Notes: generated from the sequence alone by a model not told the origin. Positions 23,348 to 35,002 are shown, counted from the stretch's first letter. The stretch: DNA of 64,000 bases from Bathymodiolus brooksi (GCA_963680875.1 OY804589.1:19054413-19118412), one strand, 5' to 3'. Numbers and translations: made by a program.

Positions 23348-23532
23348 ATGAAGGAGTTTGTTATTCTCTCAACTTTGTACTTGTTAACAGCAGGATTTAT
23401 TGAGGAACAACCAATGCCGAGTCTTCTGTATGAATGTTTTTCTAAAAATAGATATAATGTGACAGATAATAGGCCAGATACAATTCATTATAAATGTATA
23501 CAGAACTACCTGTCACAGACGTATGATGAAAG
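23348..23532 (+). CDS. Tyrosinase B, exon 1 (start, signal peptide)
   Basis: ATG 23348 opens MKEFVILSTLYLLTAGF, a signal peptide, so the enzyme is secreted, followed by about 40 residues ending YLSQTYDE plus two bases. The donor 'gtaggt' (23533-23538) gives phase 2, which matches exon 2 exactly (AG+G = Arg). A 'tttacag' acceptor just before the ATG (AG 23340-23341) suggests a 5'-UTR exon upstream. The last 71 bp of the exon are the founder of the 84-bp minisatellite that follows. Predicted product of the five-exon gene: 592 aa because of the frameshift in exon 5, versus about 646 if the last exon read as in tyrosinase A. Confidence 0.75.
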
Positions 23533-24637
23533 GTAGGTTTTACATACAGATAATAGGGCGGATACAATCCATTATAAGTGTATACAGAACTACCTGTCAC
23601 AGACGTATGATGAAAGGTAGGTTTTACATACAGATAATAGGGCGGATACAATCCATTATAAGTGTATACAGAACTACCTGTCAGAGACGTATGATGAAAG
23701 GTAGGTTTTACATACAGATAATAGGGCGGATACAATCCATTATAAGTGTATACAGAACTACCTGTCACAGACGTATGATGAAAGGTAGGTTTTACATACA
23801 GATAATAGGGCTGATACAATCCATTATAAATGTATACAGAACTACCTGTCACAGACATATGATGAAAGGTAGGTTTTACATACAGATAATAGGGCGGATA
23901 CAATCCATTATAAGTGTATACAGAACTACCTGTCACAGACATATGATGAAAGGTAGGTTTTACATACAGATAATAGGGCTGATACAATCCATTATAGATG
24001 TATACAGAACTACCTGTCACAGACATATGATGAAAGGTAGGTTTTACATACAGATAATAGGAACGATACAATCCATTATACGTGTATACAGAACTACCTG
24101 TCGCAGACGTATGATGAAAGGTAGGTTTTACATACAGATAATAGGGCGGATACAATCCATTATAAGTGTATACAGAACTACCTGTCACAGACGTATGATG
24201 AAAGGTAGGTTTTACATACAGATAATAGGGCTGATACAATCCATTATAAATGTATACAGAACTACCTGTCACAGACATATGATGAAAGGTAGGTTTTACA
24301 TACAGATAATAGGGCGGATACAATCCATTATAAGTGTATACAGAACTACCTGTCACAGACATATGATGAAAGGTAGGTTTTACATACAGATAATAGGGCT
24401 GATACAATCCATTATAAATGTATACAGAACTACCTGTCACAGACATATGATGAAAGGTAGGTTTTACATACAGATAATAGGAACGATACAATTCATTATA
24501 CGTGTATACAGAACTACCTGTCACAGACATATGATGAAAGGAAGGTTTTACATACAGATAATAGGGCGGATACAATCCATTATAAGTGTATACAGAACTA
24601 CCTGTCACAGACATATGATGAAAGGAAGGTTTTACAT
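23462..24637. repeat. 84-bp minisatellite, 14 units, made of exon 1 end plus splice donor
   Basis: Units start at 23462 and every 84 bp to 24554. Each contains the last ~67 bp of tyrosinase exon 1 sequence and 17 bp of intron starting gtaggt and ending acatacag. Unit types alternate and form a five-unit (420-bp) higher-order repeat occurring twice in succession. The last two units have lost the donor (gtaggt to gaaggt). Because 84 is a multiple of three, long meaningless open frames run through both strands. Confidence 0.95.
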
Positions 24638-25429
24638 ATAGCCGCAGTGAGGGGACGCTATTGTTCGAAACTACCGATTGTTGCCTGTGTATTTCATGTA
24701 AAATAAAGTCATTGTTTTTACCACCTTTAATCAAATTTACATCAGTGAAAGAAGACTAATGCATAGATTGTCATGACGATTGTCATTTTGTTAATGAAGT
24801 GTTCATCGTTTAATCATTTAACGACAGTCATGAATTCTTGAAGATCAAAAGTAATTAATTTATACAGTACTTTGTGACATCCAAATTCAGATTTGCGATT
24901 AACTCGAAAATATTTTTTTAATTCAAGAATTGACCTCTGCATAACTTATTGAAATATTGATTTTATTTGAAATATATAGAGAAAATCGGAAGAAACGAAA
25001 AACTATGTCGACTCGCTGTATTTATCATCTTCTGAATATTGACGAATCACAATAACATTTTAAGATCCACAGTGTTTGACTTTTGACGTTAACAAGGCAT
25101 TCATAATCTCATATAACTGAAAACACTTACAAAATATATATTGATAATAATCAGTTAAAAATAACCAACTGATTGACTCAGAATCATGATATTGTGTCCG
25201 AATGGGAAAGCATGCATACCCACGGATTGTTGTTTCAGTGTGCTAGCACCATAAAAATGCAACAAATCGTATTGGTCTAGTATAAAACGGACATCATTTT
25301 CATCTCAGGAAATGTAACTTGCTCTCGCCATAATATAGCTGAAAAATGCTCACTCATTCACTAATATTATTCATGTATTATAATTTTATTTTTATATTGA
25401 CTGACGATTACCTCAACAGCCTGTTGATG
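24638..25429. other. Intron 1 of tyrosinase B, no gene seen
   Basis: AT-rich unique-looking sequence between the minisatellite and a SINE. Confidence 0.5.
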
Positions 25430-25790
25430 GGCCGTTGTGGTCGTGATCGTATGGTGTTTAGATTTACAACTACCTATGCAATCAGTGCCTATCACCACTG
25501 ATGTTGTGAGTTCGAATCTCAATCAGGGCGAGGTGTACAACATTATGTGATAAAGTTTGTCAGTGACTTGTGGCAGGTCGGTGGTTTTCTCTATACAACA
25601 TTATGTGATAAAGTTTGCCAGTGACTTGCTACAGGTCGGTGGTTTTCTCTATGCAACATTATGTGATAAAGTTTGTCAGTGACTTGCGGCAGGTCGGTGG
25701 TTTTCTCCGGGTCATCCGGTTTTCTCTACCAATAAAACTGACCGCCACGATATAACTGAAATATTGTTGAAAGTGACGTTAAGCACCATC
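25430..25790 (+). repeat. SINE with internal 58-bp triplication
   Basis: Normal head with box B 'gtgagttcgaatctc', then the 'acaacattatgtgataaag...ggttttctct' segment three times (starting about 25537, 25595 and 25653), then a normal tail to 'gacgttaagcaccatc'. No other SINE copy in the window has this. Confidence 0.9.
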
Positions 25791-25999
25791 AAGCAAACAA
25801 AAACAACAGCCTGTTGTTCACTTTTGTTGTGTACACATTATCTATAAAACAAGGTTACCACATCATCCAAGTTATTTTCGAGTAAACAAACTGCTCAGAT
25901 ACAAAAGCAACAACGCTATAGTCACAAAAGTTACATTAACAAACAAACAAAATGCGAGGAAATTCTGCTTCAATTATATCACATTTATGTGGGATGTCT

Positions 26000-26170
26000 T
26001 AAACAGGAGCTGCCATCCTCCCGGAGCACCTGAGTTCACCATCGGTTTTAAGTGGGGTTCGTGTTACTCGATCTGTAGCTTTATGCTTTTCTTTTGACCA
26101 TTGTGTTGTCTGTCCTTCTTCGATTTACGAATTCTGATTACCCCTTTAGTATCTTTAAACTCTTCCTATA
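26000..26170 (+). repeat. Fragment of common mussel repeat
   Basis: From 'aggagctgcc' through 'ccggagcacctgagttcacc' to 'cccctttagtatctttaaac'; plus orientation of the family at 19430-19935. Confidence 0.65.
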
Positions 26171-26397
26171 GCATACTTATTCTTCCACTGGAACCCCGTT
26201 GTATAGAAATGGGATCTAATTATCTACAACGCAATTGTCTGGAACAAATCAATTACACTGATTGTCTCCGAGACATGACGTAACTGGATTCCTGTTACAC
26301 AGAATAAAAGAACAGCTTTCAATGAGTGTCGTAGGTCATTATCTCAACTTTTTGTGGCAGTCAAGACATTTATCTGTAGACCCATACATGTCAGTTT

Positions 26398-26890
26398 TTA
26401 CTAGATACATCCATAGGCCACTCAAAGTGCCACATTTTACTCGATTCATTCGTAGATCAATTAAAGTAACACATTTTTACTCGATTCATTGGGAGACCAA
26501 TTAAAGTGGCACCTTTTTCTCTCGATTAATTGGTAGACCAATCAAAGTGCCAAATTTTTTACAAAATTCATTGGTAGACCAATCAGAGTGCCACATTATA
26601 TCTCGATTTATTCGCAGACCAATCAAAGTGATACCCTTTTACCCGATTCATTGTTAGACCAGTCAAAGTACCGCATTTTACTCGATTAAATGGTAGACCA
26701 ATCAAAGTGCTACCTTTTTACTCGCTTCATTGGTAGACCAATCAAAGTGCTGCCTTTTTTACTCGATTAATTGGCAGACCAATCAAAGTGCTACATTTTT
26801 ACCCGCTTTATCCGTTGACCAATCAGAGTGCTACCTTTTTACCCGCTTTATCCACAGACCAGTCAAAGTTCATCCTTTTTACTCAATCTT
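26398..26890 (+). repeat. 40-bp minisatellite, 12 units, carrying CCAAT motifs
   Basis: Diverged units of 39-42 bp on the pattern 'attcattggtagaccaatcaaagtg' followed by a T-run and 'ctcg'. Eight of twelve units keep CCAAT in the context gaccaatca/gaccaatta, which resembles the NF-Y recognition core. It lies in intron 1 of tyrosinase B, about 370 bp before exon 2. A regulatory role is only a possibility. Confidence 0.85.
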
Positions 26891-26911
26891 CTCTTGTAAT
26901 ATTTTTTCTGG

Positions 26912-27165
26912 GGCCGTGGTTGCCGTTTTCTGATGGTAGTTGGATTTACAACTACCTATCCAATCAGTGTTTATCACCACTGATGTTGTGAGTTCGAATC
27001 TCGATCAGGGCACGGTGTACAACATAATGGGAAAACAATTGGTCAGTAACTTGCGACAGGTCGGTGGTTTTCTCGGGGTCCTCCGGTTTCCTCCACCAAT
27101 AAAACTGTCCGCCCCGAAATAACTGAAATATTGTTGAAAGTAGAATTAAACACCATCAAACAAAC
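26912..27165 (+). repeat. Full-length tRNA-derived SINE
   Basis: Complete copy with box B 'gtgagttcgaatctcg' and 'gaaatattgttgaaagtag' tail, followed by a (caaa)n-like end. It sits about 90 bp upstream of exon 2. Confidence 0.85.
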
Positions 27166-27255
27166 AGACAAACATAATATTTTTTCCTGTCATTAAATAA
27201 TTGATATACTAGATGACGTTAAACATCAATCATTCAATCTATATATATTGATCAG

Positions 27256-27457
27256 GTGGTATGTTAACATGTCAACGAGTACTAAGAACTACGTCAGATC
27301 ACTTCAGAGGGAAATAGGTCGAGACATAGCAAACAAGCGACGAAAAAGACAGGCATCAACACAACTATATCATGGATACAGAAAAGAAATACGAACACTT
27401 ACTCGAACAGAAAGGCAGGCCTTTTTCAGTGCTGTTATTGCCTTGAAACGGGATACG
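27256..27457 (+). CDS. Tyrosinase B, exon 2
   Basis: Acceptor AG 27254-27255, donor gtaaga at 27458. It completes the Arg codon from exon 1 and reads WYVNMSTSTKNYV, a very basic stretch (NKRRKRQ, a possible furin-type site), then YRKEIRTLTRTERQAFF and LKRDT. The RKEIRTLT.TER..FF.A...LK.D pattern is the conserved segment just before the CuA site in molluscan tyrosinases. It leaves in phase 0. Confidence 0.88.
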
Positions 27458-27663
27458 GTAAGACTACATGTATTTTGCGTTAATAATATGTATATGTTGT
27501 AAATACTTGAATTTTAAACTACACTAACGCTATTCAGGCTGTTTTGTAGTTAAGCTGAAGAACGTAATCGATTGAATGTTGTCCAATACCATTTTTGTTA
27601 CAGAAAACAAACATTTATTTAATGATACAACAAACGAAAAAAGAAAACAATGGTTCATCTGTC

Positions 27664-27950
27664 GATTTACGGCTTCTGATTACCCCTGTAGTATCTTGTG
27701 GCCATTGTAATGTATGTCCTTCAGTGATTTACGGCTTCTGATTACCCATGTAGTATCTTGTGGCCATTGTATTGTCTGTCCTTCAGTGATTTACGGCTTC
27801 TGATTACCCCTGTAGTATCTTGTGGCTATTGTATTGTCTGTCCTTCAGTGATTTATGGCTTCTGATTACCCCTGTAGTATCTTGTGGCCATTGTATTTTC
27901 TGTCCTTCAGTGATTTACGGCTTCTGATTACCCCTGTATATCTTCAAACT
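27664..27950 (+). repeat. 62-bp minisatellite, about 4.6 units
   Basis: Units begin at 27664, 27726, 27788, 27850 and 27912 with 'gatttacggcttctgattac'. The unit is itself a slice of the common mussel repeat (compare 26090-26155), so a dispersed element has expanded locally. It lies in intron 2 of tyrosinase B. Confidence 0.93.
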
Positions 27951-28556
27951 TTATTTTCAAGACATGTAAATATATAATGCACTAAGGGAAAAAGAAAAGC
28001 AAGTTCATATTTGTACTATATTATTACCTATATTTCAAACGAATTTGATTACCGACTACCTAAACGTGATCTTTGGTTTAAATTCCGTCAACTGTGATCA
28101 CGTACGAAATTATATACATGTTACCTATATGTCGACGCAAGATAATGTGAAGCAAAACGCTGGTAACTCAAAACTGTTCTTACAATGCAAGATATATATT
28201 GTTAGCTTATGATATTCAACTGAAGACGCGAATCGGGACGTGAAACACTGTCAGTGGTGTTGACCTTATATAGTTCAATGTTAAAGATATTGAGGAGTTT
28301 ATATGCCATGGTTATTGTAATTTATGCAAAAAAAATTTTTTTTTGTGCAAATAGGTGTGCAGAAAATGAAATTAATGGCCAAATCGACATAGCTCCTGAC
28401 AACTTCTCATATATGTTCTAGTCTTATGCATAGTGTTTTGTCGATTGTTTCTCTTTTTCCATCTTGTCCTTTTTCGTTTTGCCATTGCATTTGTCTGTCC
28501 TTTCGTGGAAGTACAGCTTCTAATTGCCTAGTTGGTATCTTCAAGTGTTTCTGATA

Positions 28557-29180
28557 TTCTAGCTATGATCTTTGACATCTGACCACAAGCCTTACACGAT
28601 TGACTTCTAGCTATGATCTTTGACATCTGACCACAAGCCTAACACGATGGATTTCTAGCTATGATCTTTGACATCTGACCACAAGCCTAACACCATGGAT
28701 TTCTAGCTATGATCTTTGACATCTGACCACAAGCCTAACACCATGGATTTCTAGCTATGATCTTTGACATCTGACCACAAGCCTAACACCATGGACTTCT
28801 AGCTATGATCTTTGACATCTGATCACCAGCCTAACACGATGGACTTCTAGCTATGATCTTTGACATCTGACCACAAACCTAACATGATGGACTTCTAGCT
28901 ATGATCTTTGACATCTGACCACAAGCCTAACACGATGGACTTCTAGCTATGATATTTGACATCTGACCACAAGCCTAACACCATGGATTTCTAGCTATGA
29001 TCTTTGACATCTGACCACAAGCCTAACGCGATGGACTTCTAGCTATGATCTTTGACATCTGACCACAAGCCTAACATGATGGACTTCTAGCTATGATCTT
29101 TGACATCTGACCACAAGCCTAACACGATGGACTTCTAGCTATGATATTTGACATCAGACCACAAGCCTACCACGGTGGAC
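28557..29180 (+). repeat. 48-bp minisatellite, 13 units
   Basis: Perfectly regular 48-bp period ('tctagctatgatctttgaca' start) from 28557; units differ at only a few positions. Intron 2 of tyrosinase B. Not coding: stops recur in each unit. Confidence 0.95.
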
Positions 29181-30348
29181 TTTAGTTCTCGCCACGAAAC
29201 CCACCTCAAGAGCTTCCTGACACCTAGCCATGGACAGGGATTTATATCAATCCGGGATTTCTACCCCCCCCCTTTCAATAAGCATGGTAGTCACAATAGA
29301 GCTGACAAATTGTTACCATTGGCCATTAACACATACAACAGAACTATGGTCTAACATGACAGTTATTTATCGTGTGAAAACAACACATCTCAGATTAACA
29401 ATTATTCTTATAATACCTTACATATTTTTTTATATTATATAATGGTAATAAGAAAATTTGGTTGTCTTACAGGAAGATCTGCTGATTAGGGAGATAATCC
29501 GTTTGACAACCCAAACATACAACCGACGACACAAGGAAGTTCTTTGAAAATCCGTTTTTAGTCCGGGTTCCGTTATTGTATTCACTAGACCAGAAATATT
29601 GTTGTTGTCTTCTACAAAACAAAAAAATATTCAAGTTTTTTTTAAACATCTTAAGAGTAGTTTCGGTATAGCAAAACATTTATTGCGTTCATATGAGGTT
29701 AGCGTCAAGTTGTGAACTCTCGAGAGGTTATTTTCCCTCGGGCTAAAGTCCTCTCGTATTTCAACTATCTTCGGGTTGACAACTTCAATGCTTGCCTCGC
29801 ATGCGGGCAATAATTGTATAATGTCGATGTCCGGAGATGGCAGTAATCATTTCATTATGCCAAGCAAAAAGACAAAATCAGGTGAAATACAATTATCCTG
29901 CTAACATTACATTTGTTGTATGCACAAAACAAATTAATGTTTGCGAAATGTAATAAACGGTAACACTAATATTAGAATTTGATGTATATTGCGGACGTGT
30001 TAGAGAATACCCTTAAAATCGATTGGAACGACTCTTTTTAATTTGTTCTTTTTAATTAATTTGGCAGTTGTTTTGGATTTTTGACACTGTTGGATAAATA
30101 TAAGTACATTGATGTTAAAAATAAAACAACAATAATAGAGATTGTCAAGGATCATAATAATATTGTCACATCTCTGTTGAGACAAATTAGGAGTTGCCTA
30201 CCAGTCGAGGTGAAATGCTAAGGTTGTCACTGAACGCACCAATAATTGTCTAATGTCATGTGACTGTAAATAATGCAATAGAAAACATTCATATACAGTG
30301 AAGTTATAATAGTAAGAAACCGTATATATTTTTATTTTTATTTTGTAG
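29181..30348 (+). other. Rest of intron 2 of tyrosinase B
   Basis: No gene recognised. Around 29700-29800 a GC-richer patch has partly palindromic 'gtcaagttgtgaac...ggttgacaacttc' ends and may be a small repeat. The acceptor is ttttgtag (AG 30347-30348). Confidence 0.5.
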
Positions 30349-30461
30349 AGTGTTTTCCCTAATGCATACGAGGCCATTGCTAACTTTCACGCTGGACCGG
30401 CTTTACCTGCTGCACATGGTGGTCCTGCTTTCTGTCCTTGGCACAGATTTTACCTTTATTT
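30349..30461 (+). CDS. Tyrosinase B, exon 3 (CuA copper site)
   Basis: Reads SVFPNAYEAIANFHAGP then AAHGGPAFCPWHRFYLYL. The three CuA ligands are all present: H143, H152 and H161, spaced nine residues apart as in type-3 copper proteins (numbering from ATG 23348). It enters in phase 0 and exits in phase 2 at gtgagt (30462), matching exon 4. The usual FLPWH leucine is Cys here (FCPWH). Confidence 0.93.
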
Positions 30462-31634
30462 GTGAGTACTTTTACAAATGTATATGAAATTCAATTTATG
30501 CTTTTTGCACGTGTTGACGCTCATGCATTTAACATTGCGCTAATTGCAATAGGGCATTGTAAATAAAGACGTGGATATGAAATTAGTGCGCACGACGCGC
30601 TAATAGATTCGCCTTCATCGAGTACACTCATAGTCAAAAGACTAAAGAAACTAAATTATCTTAAAATCTTTGGGAACATGAAACAATAAAAGGCGTAAGC
30701 ATGATAGCCAAATGTATAGAGACTCCCTAATCTGCGGAAAATGAAACACCGGAAAAATAAGGAAAAAACCAGGTATCTTTTACCTTGTAACTTCTAAACG
30801 ACATAACATATATTAAAAAATGAAACTGATTTGGAAAGATAATAATAAGATCTAATTGGTGACGTGAATGTATTTTAAAAAAAAATAATTTAAAGAAGAG
30901 GTCAATATGATTGCCGAAAAAAATAAATCATACACATTAGTCATTAATGTATATTACGTATCTACTTCGTGGTAGCAGTTCGGTTAATAAGATGAGACTT
31001 CATGCTTGTTCTATGATTAGTACATGGACAGAAAAACAAACAAAAGGGTTATGTGCTTGTCGTATTCTCATAACAGACTGTGTGATTTCTTTATCAATAC
31101 TCTATTTTGATAAAGATTAAATTGCCCCTTACATAGAACCAAAACATATAAATAGTACCATGCGTATTCGCCGAAAGGTATATGTTATAACCCTTATTCT
31201 GAAAGGGGCGAATGAAATTCACAACTCACTTTTACAACTGGACACAAATGTGTGTCTTCGGCTTGGGAGCATATCATGCTCCTTGCAGCTCCTAGTGAAG
31301 AACAACAGTTTGTTATGAGTGATTGTTCGTGGCCCGTTATATGATAAACATTTCCAACTTAATCCATCACGTCCTCTTGTACTTGTTGCACTTCCGCCGA
31401 TTTTTCCATTCCAGTCCCGACTTTAGGCATCCATTTTGTTTGGAAATTTGTTCTCATTATGAATACATTGGCTTGGTTTTTAGTGAGCTTTATGTTGCTT
31501 AATCTCAAATTTTCTGTGTATTATTTTGTATATCATTTTTTCTTCTTTTGGCCATTGCGTTGTCTGTCCATCTTCGATTGCCGCTTTTGCCATCGTCAAA
31601 CATTTATATGTTTATATATTTATATATCTTACAG

Positions 31635-32089
31635 ATTTGAAAATGCTTTAAGACGGAAGGATCGACGTGTAACCCTATGTTACTGGGATTCTTCTATAGA
31701 TAACAACATGCCATATCCCATCAACCCAAATATATGGGATGCTGAGTTTCTTGGAAATGCCGATGGCGCGGTAATAACAGGGGTATTTGCTGGCTGGATG
31801 TTCAATGACAATAGAACGCGTCTGACTAGGAACTTTGCTTCTGGGGTTGATCTGTTTCCATCATGGGGACTGGATAATATATACAGTAGAATAAGAAACA
31901 GAGAAATATTTGAACCAATTGCAGATAGTCAGTACAATATTGAGACTTTTCACAACTGGGTGCACTCTTGGATTGGTGGCACTATGCTCGATACATCGAT
32001 CGCACCCAACGACCCAGTATTTTTCCTCCATCACGGCTTTGTAGATTGTGTCTGGGAACGCTTTAGACTAAGACAAGCAGAGATACTAG
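31635..32089 (+). CDS. Tyrosinase B, exon 4 (CuB copper site)
   Basis: Acceptor AG 31633-31634, donor gtatag at 32090, phases 2 to 1. It continues exon 3 as [19 protein letters not shown] and carries the CuB ligands H273 and H277 (FHNWVH) and H300 of the HH pair (FFLHHGFVD). All six copper ligands of this paralogue are therefore intact. Confidence 0.93.
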
Positions 32090-32170
32090 GTATAGTTTTA
32101 TATTCCTATTACAAAAATATAATGTCAATGAGTGAGTGTGGAATCGTTGTTCAATCCCAAGTGAGCAATT

Positions 32171-32385
32171 CGTAGGGTATACCATACCGTGAACAACTTG
32201 CGTAATTACGGTATCACTACTAAAATTGTGAGTTCGAATTCCGTTGATTGCGAGGTGTATTCGATACAACTTCATGTGATCAAGTTTGTCAGTTACTTAC
32301 AGCAGTATTTCGGTTTTCTCCACCAATAAAACTGACAGCTCCGATATAACTGAAATATAATTGAAAGTGGCGATAAACACCATAA
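32171..32385 (+). repeat. tRNA-derived SINE
   Basis: More complete counterpart of 1250-1437: box B 'gtgagttcgaattccg' and 'ctccaccaataaaactgaca' are retained. Confidence 0.75.
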
Positions 32386-33777
32386 CCCTAACCCTAAGCC
32401 ATTATTACGGAGACAGCAGACTTAGTTAGGTGAAAAACATTATATTTCTTATACAAAATTCAAAACTGATGACAGCAAAATTCATGTTTTTATATAAAGG
32501 TCCGAAAAGCTTGATTGGCTGGTAGTTTATTTGGAGGGTGCCTAATAAAAAACAGAAACTGGTTACCCTTCTGGAGCCCATAGGTTGAAGAATGGAATAT
32601 TTGTGGGTTTCGTGGTGTTCATCATTTTAGTTTTCTGTGTTGCGTTTTGTGTGTGTGTTGTTGTTGTTTATGTAATCGTTCTGTCTTGTGCCTAATGTTG
32701 CCTGTGCCTCTGGATTGTCCTTTCTTTAATGCCCTGTTCCATGTTGTTGATCTTTTCAGTTTTCTGTGGTGTGTTTTTTGTTTTGTTTGTCATCATTCTG
32801 TTTTGTGCCTAATGTTAGTTCATAAATCATGTAATTATAGTTCAAACTGAGGTTCTCCTCCCTTAGGCGTTAGTGGCCTTAGACGATTTTGGTTGTCCTG
32901 ATTAGACCCTTTTGTTTTCTTGTTCACAGAGACTTTTAAATTATTTGGCTTTCAAATATTTTGACCCTGAGCGTATCTGATGAAGATTATTCCAGAAACC
33001 CGTCGTGCACACTAAATTTGATATCTACGTTTCTGTTGCATGTGTCTTTAGATTGTCTTTTCGTTAATGCTATGTTCCATGTTGTTCATATTTTCAGTTT
33101 TCTGTGATGTGTTAATTTTTGTCATTGTGCTGTCTTGTATCTAATGTTGCCTGTGTCTCTGTGTTGTCCTTTCCTTAATGCCTTTCGGTATTCTCTAACG
33201 TTTGCTTACCATATTTATTTGGTACAGTTATGTAGTACACCTAATGATTAGTAAGTACAGCCTATCTCTCTTGTATTTTCCCGAGAGAATCATGTGGAAA
33301 CCTCGTTTCTTCGCTGCAATAGGATTCTGCGACCAATAACATGCACCGTGTATCGTCTATGGAGAATATCATGTTCCATGCACGTAGTATACAACTTGCA
33401 GTATCATCTAATGGGAAAGTGCATTGAGAGTGATCATCTGTGGCCCGTTGCCAGGCCACATTTTCCGTCTCTGGTCAATATATATTTATATACCTATATG
33501 AATCCTCGTGCTTAAGACTTTCAAAAAGCTGACATGCTTTTCATCTTATGTTCTACAATTTCAAATCAATTACATTTATGTAGTCATATGCAATTGAACG
33601 ACCTAATAAGTTTTATTGAAGTGTCTGTGTCAAGCGTGGATAGTGACTAGTCATGTATATGTGTGCTGGGGGTATTCATATAGCCTATTTATGCGGTATT
33701 CCTATTGAATTTCTTAACTGTTCGGTGTAATAATTTTGTTTTCATATCATTTCATTTCGGTACAGAGGATGTCGTGA

Positions 33778-34008
33778 TCGTGATTGCAGAATAGTTGGAT
33801 TTACGACTACATTTGCAATCACTAAAGTTGTGAGTTCAAATCTCGCTCAAGCGAGGGGTACTCGATACAACATTATGTGATAAAGTTTGTCAGTGACTTG
33901 CAACAGGACGATGGTATTTTCCGGGTTTTCAGGTTTCCTCCACCAATAAAACAGACCGCCACGATATACCTGTAACTGAAATATTGTTGAAAGTGGCGTT
34001 AAACACAA
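33778..34008 (+). repeat. Chimeric SINE left by SINE-SINE deletion
   Basis: The 5' half ('agttggatttacgactac', 'actaaagttgtgagttcaaa') matches the left arm's first SINE (2826-3066). The 3' half ('ctcaagcgag', 'caacaggacgatggtatttt') matches its second SINE (3200-3450). The intervening ~370 bp are gone. Confidence 0.85.
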
Positions 34009-34178
34009 TGACCTCTCTCTGTGCATAATGTTATGTAGATCATTGTTTGTCTTTATGTCCCTTTTCTCTATGCCACTGTGTTTTTATCCTACAGCTTCTC
34101 AATACCCCTTTGGTATCTATTCCTACAAGTTATATATCTTTATTAATTTTGTTAATTAGTTCAATATCTAATTTACAG

Positions 34179-35002
34179 GGGCAGCATTTGAGTATGATTA
34201 CCCGCGAACCAACATTCAATCACACAGCCCATATAGTCCTTTTGGTGGAGAGTTGCGCGAACTGAACAATATCAACGGTCTTCTGGCATTGTTTGGTGAC
34301 GTAATATATAAATATGATGAACCAATAGAATGTCCTCGTTGTGGAAATCCGGACAATTTTTATTGTGAAAATGGCCGATGTCTGCTTAGACGTCGATCAG
34401 ATATCAGATCTACTTCTGATTCAGTTGGAACTATTCGTGGTGATAGATTCAAGCGAGATACTGATACTGCCGCACCATACGACCATTTGTCACACAGAAG
34501 TGTTATGGATGAAACTTATCAAAATTCGATTTTGATCGACGGGACAGCGGATATTAGTCTGTGGGCTTTTATTCCAATACGCTTGATGTATAAACGACCG
34601 GAAGGAACTACTTTTAACTGCAAACCAATCCGTAATGGTCACGTTGATTGGGAGCATGATATGTATTTGGCTGACAATACATCTAAAATAAGAGAATATG
34701 TAACTACCGGACACATATCGGGAAAGCAACACAAATATGATTCCGGATCAGGTGCAACACAATTATACGTTCAGTCCGATGGTTTCTCATATAGTGGCAA
34801 ATATATCGATTATGGCGTCATAGATACACGACAGATAATATCCGAAACAATTGCGTACGTCGGCGTTAAAAATCCGCAAAATGGATCCAGTACAGCATAC
34901 GTGAGTGCGTACGACCTTCACGGTATGGTTTGTCAACCTCGTTGCTTAGATACATTGTCAAATACGTTTATTATAAGGAATGTTTTGGAGTCATCAAATT
35001 AA
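34179..35002 (+). CDS. Tyrosinase B, last exon, frameshifted
   Basis: Same start and Cys cluster as tyrosinase A's last exon. Near 34966 'aatacggtatatt' of the left copy has become 'aatacgtttatt', a net 1-bp deletion. The frame then runs into a stop at 35000-35002, replacing the last ~67 residues with about a dozen unrelated ones. The original frame stays open beyond the lesion to 35169, so the lesion is recent or is a sequencing error. The copper sites are upstream and unaffected. The product may still be active but lacks the C-terminal end with its conserved Cys residues. Confidence 0.85.

Larger units (their letters stand above)
32090..34178 (+). other. Intron 4 of tyrosinase B
   Basis: Non-coding; GT 32090-32091 to AG 34177-34178. 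Contains a SINE remnant, an 'attccagaaac' repeat (about 32842-33035) and one chimeric SINE. Confidence 0.8.

Noticed and set aside
23442..24734. 430-codon minus-strand frame and 372-codon plus-strand frame over the 84-bp repeats
   Set aside because: The repeat length is a multiple of three, so any stop-free frame stays open throughout. The sequence is explained by exon 1/donor duplication, and neither frame is the frame of exon 1.
28557..29180. CRISPR-like regular spacing of 48 bp
   Set aside because: The whole 48-bp unit repeats without variable spacers, in an intron of an animal gene. It is a minisatellite.
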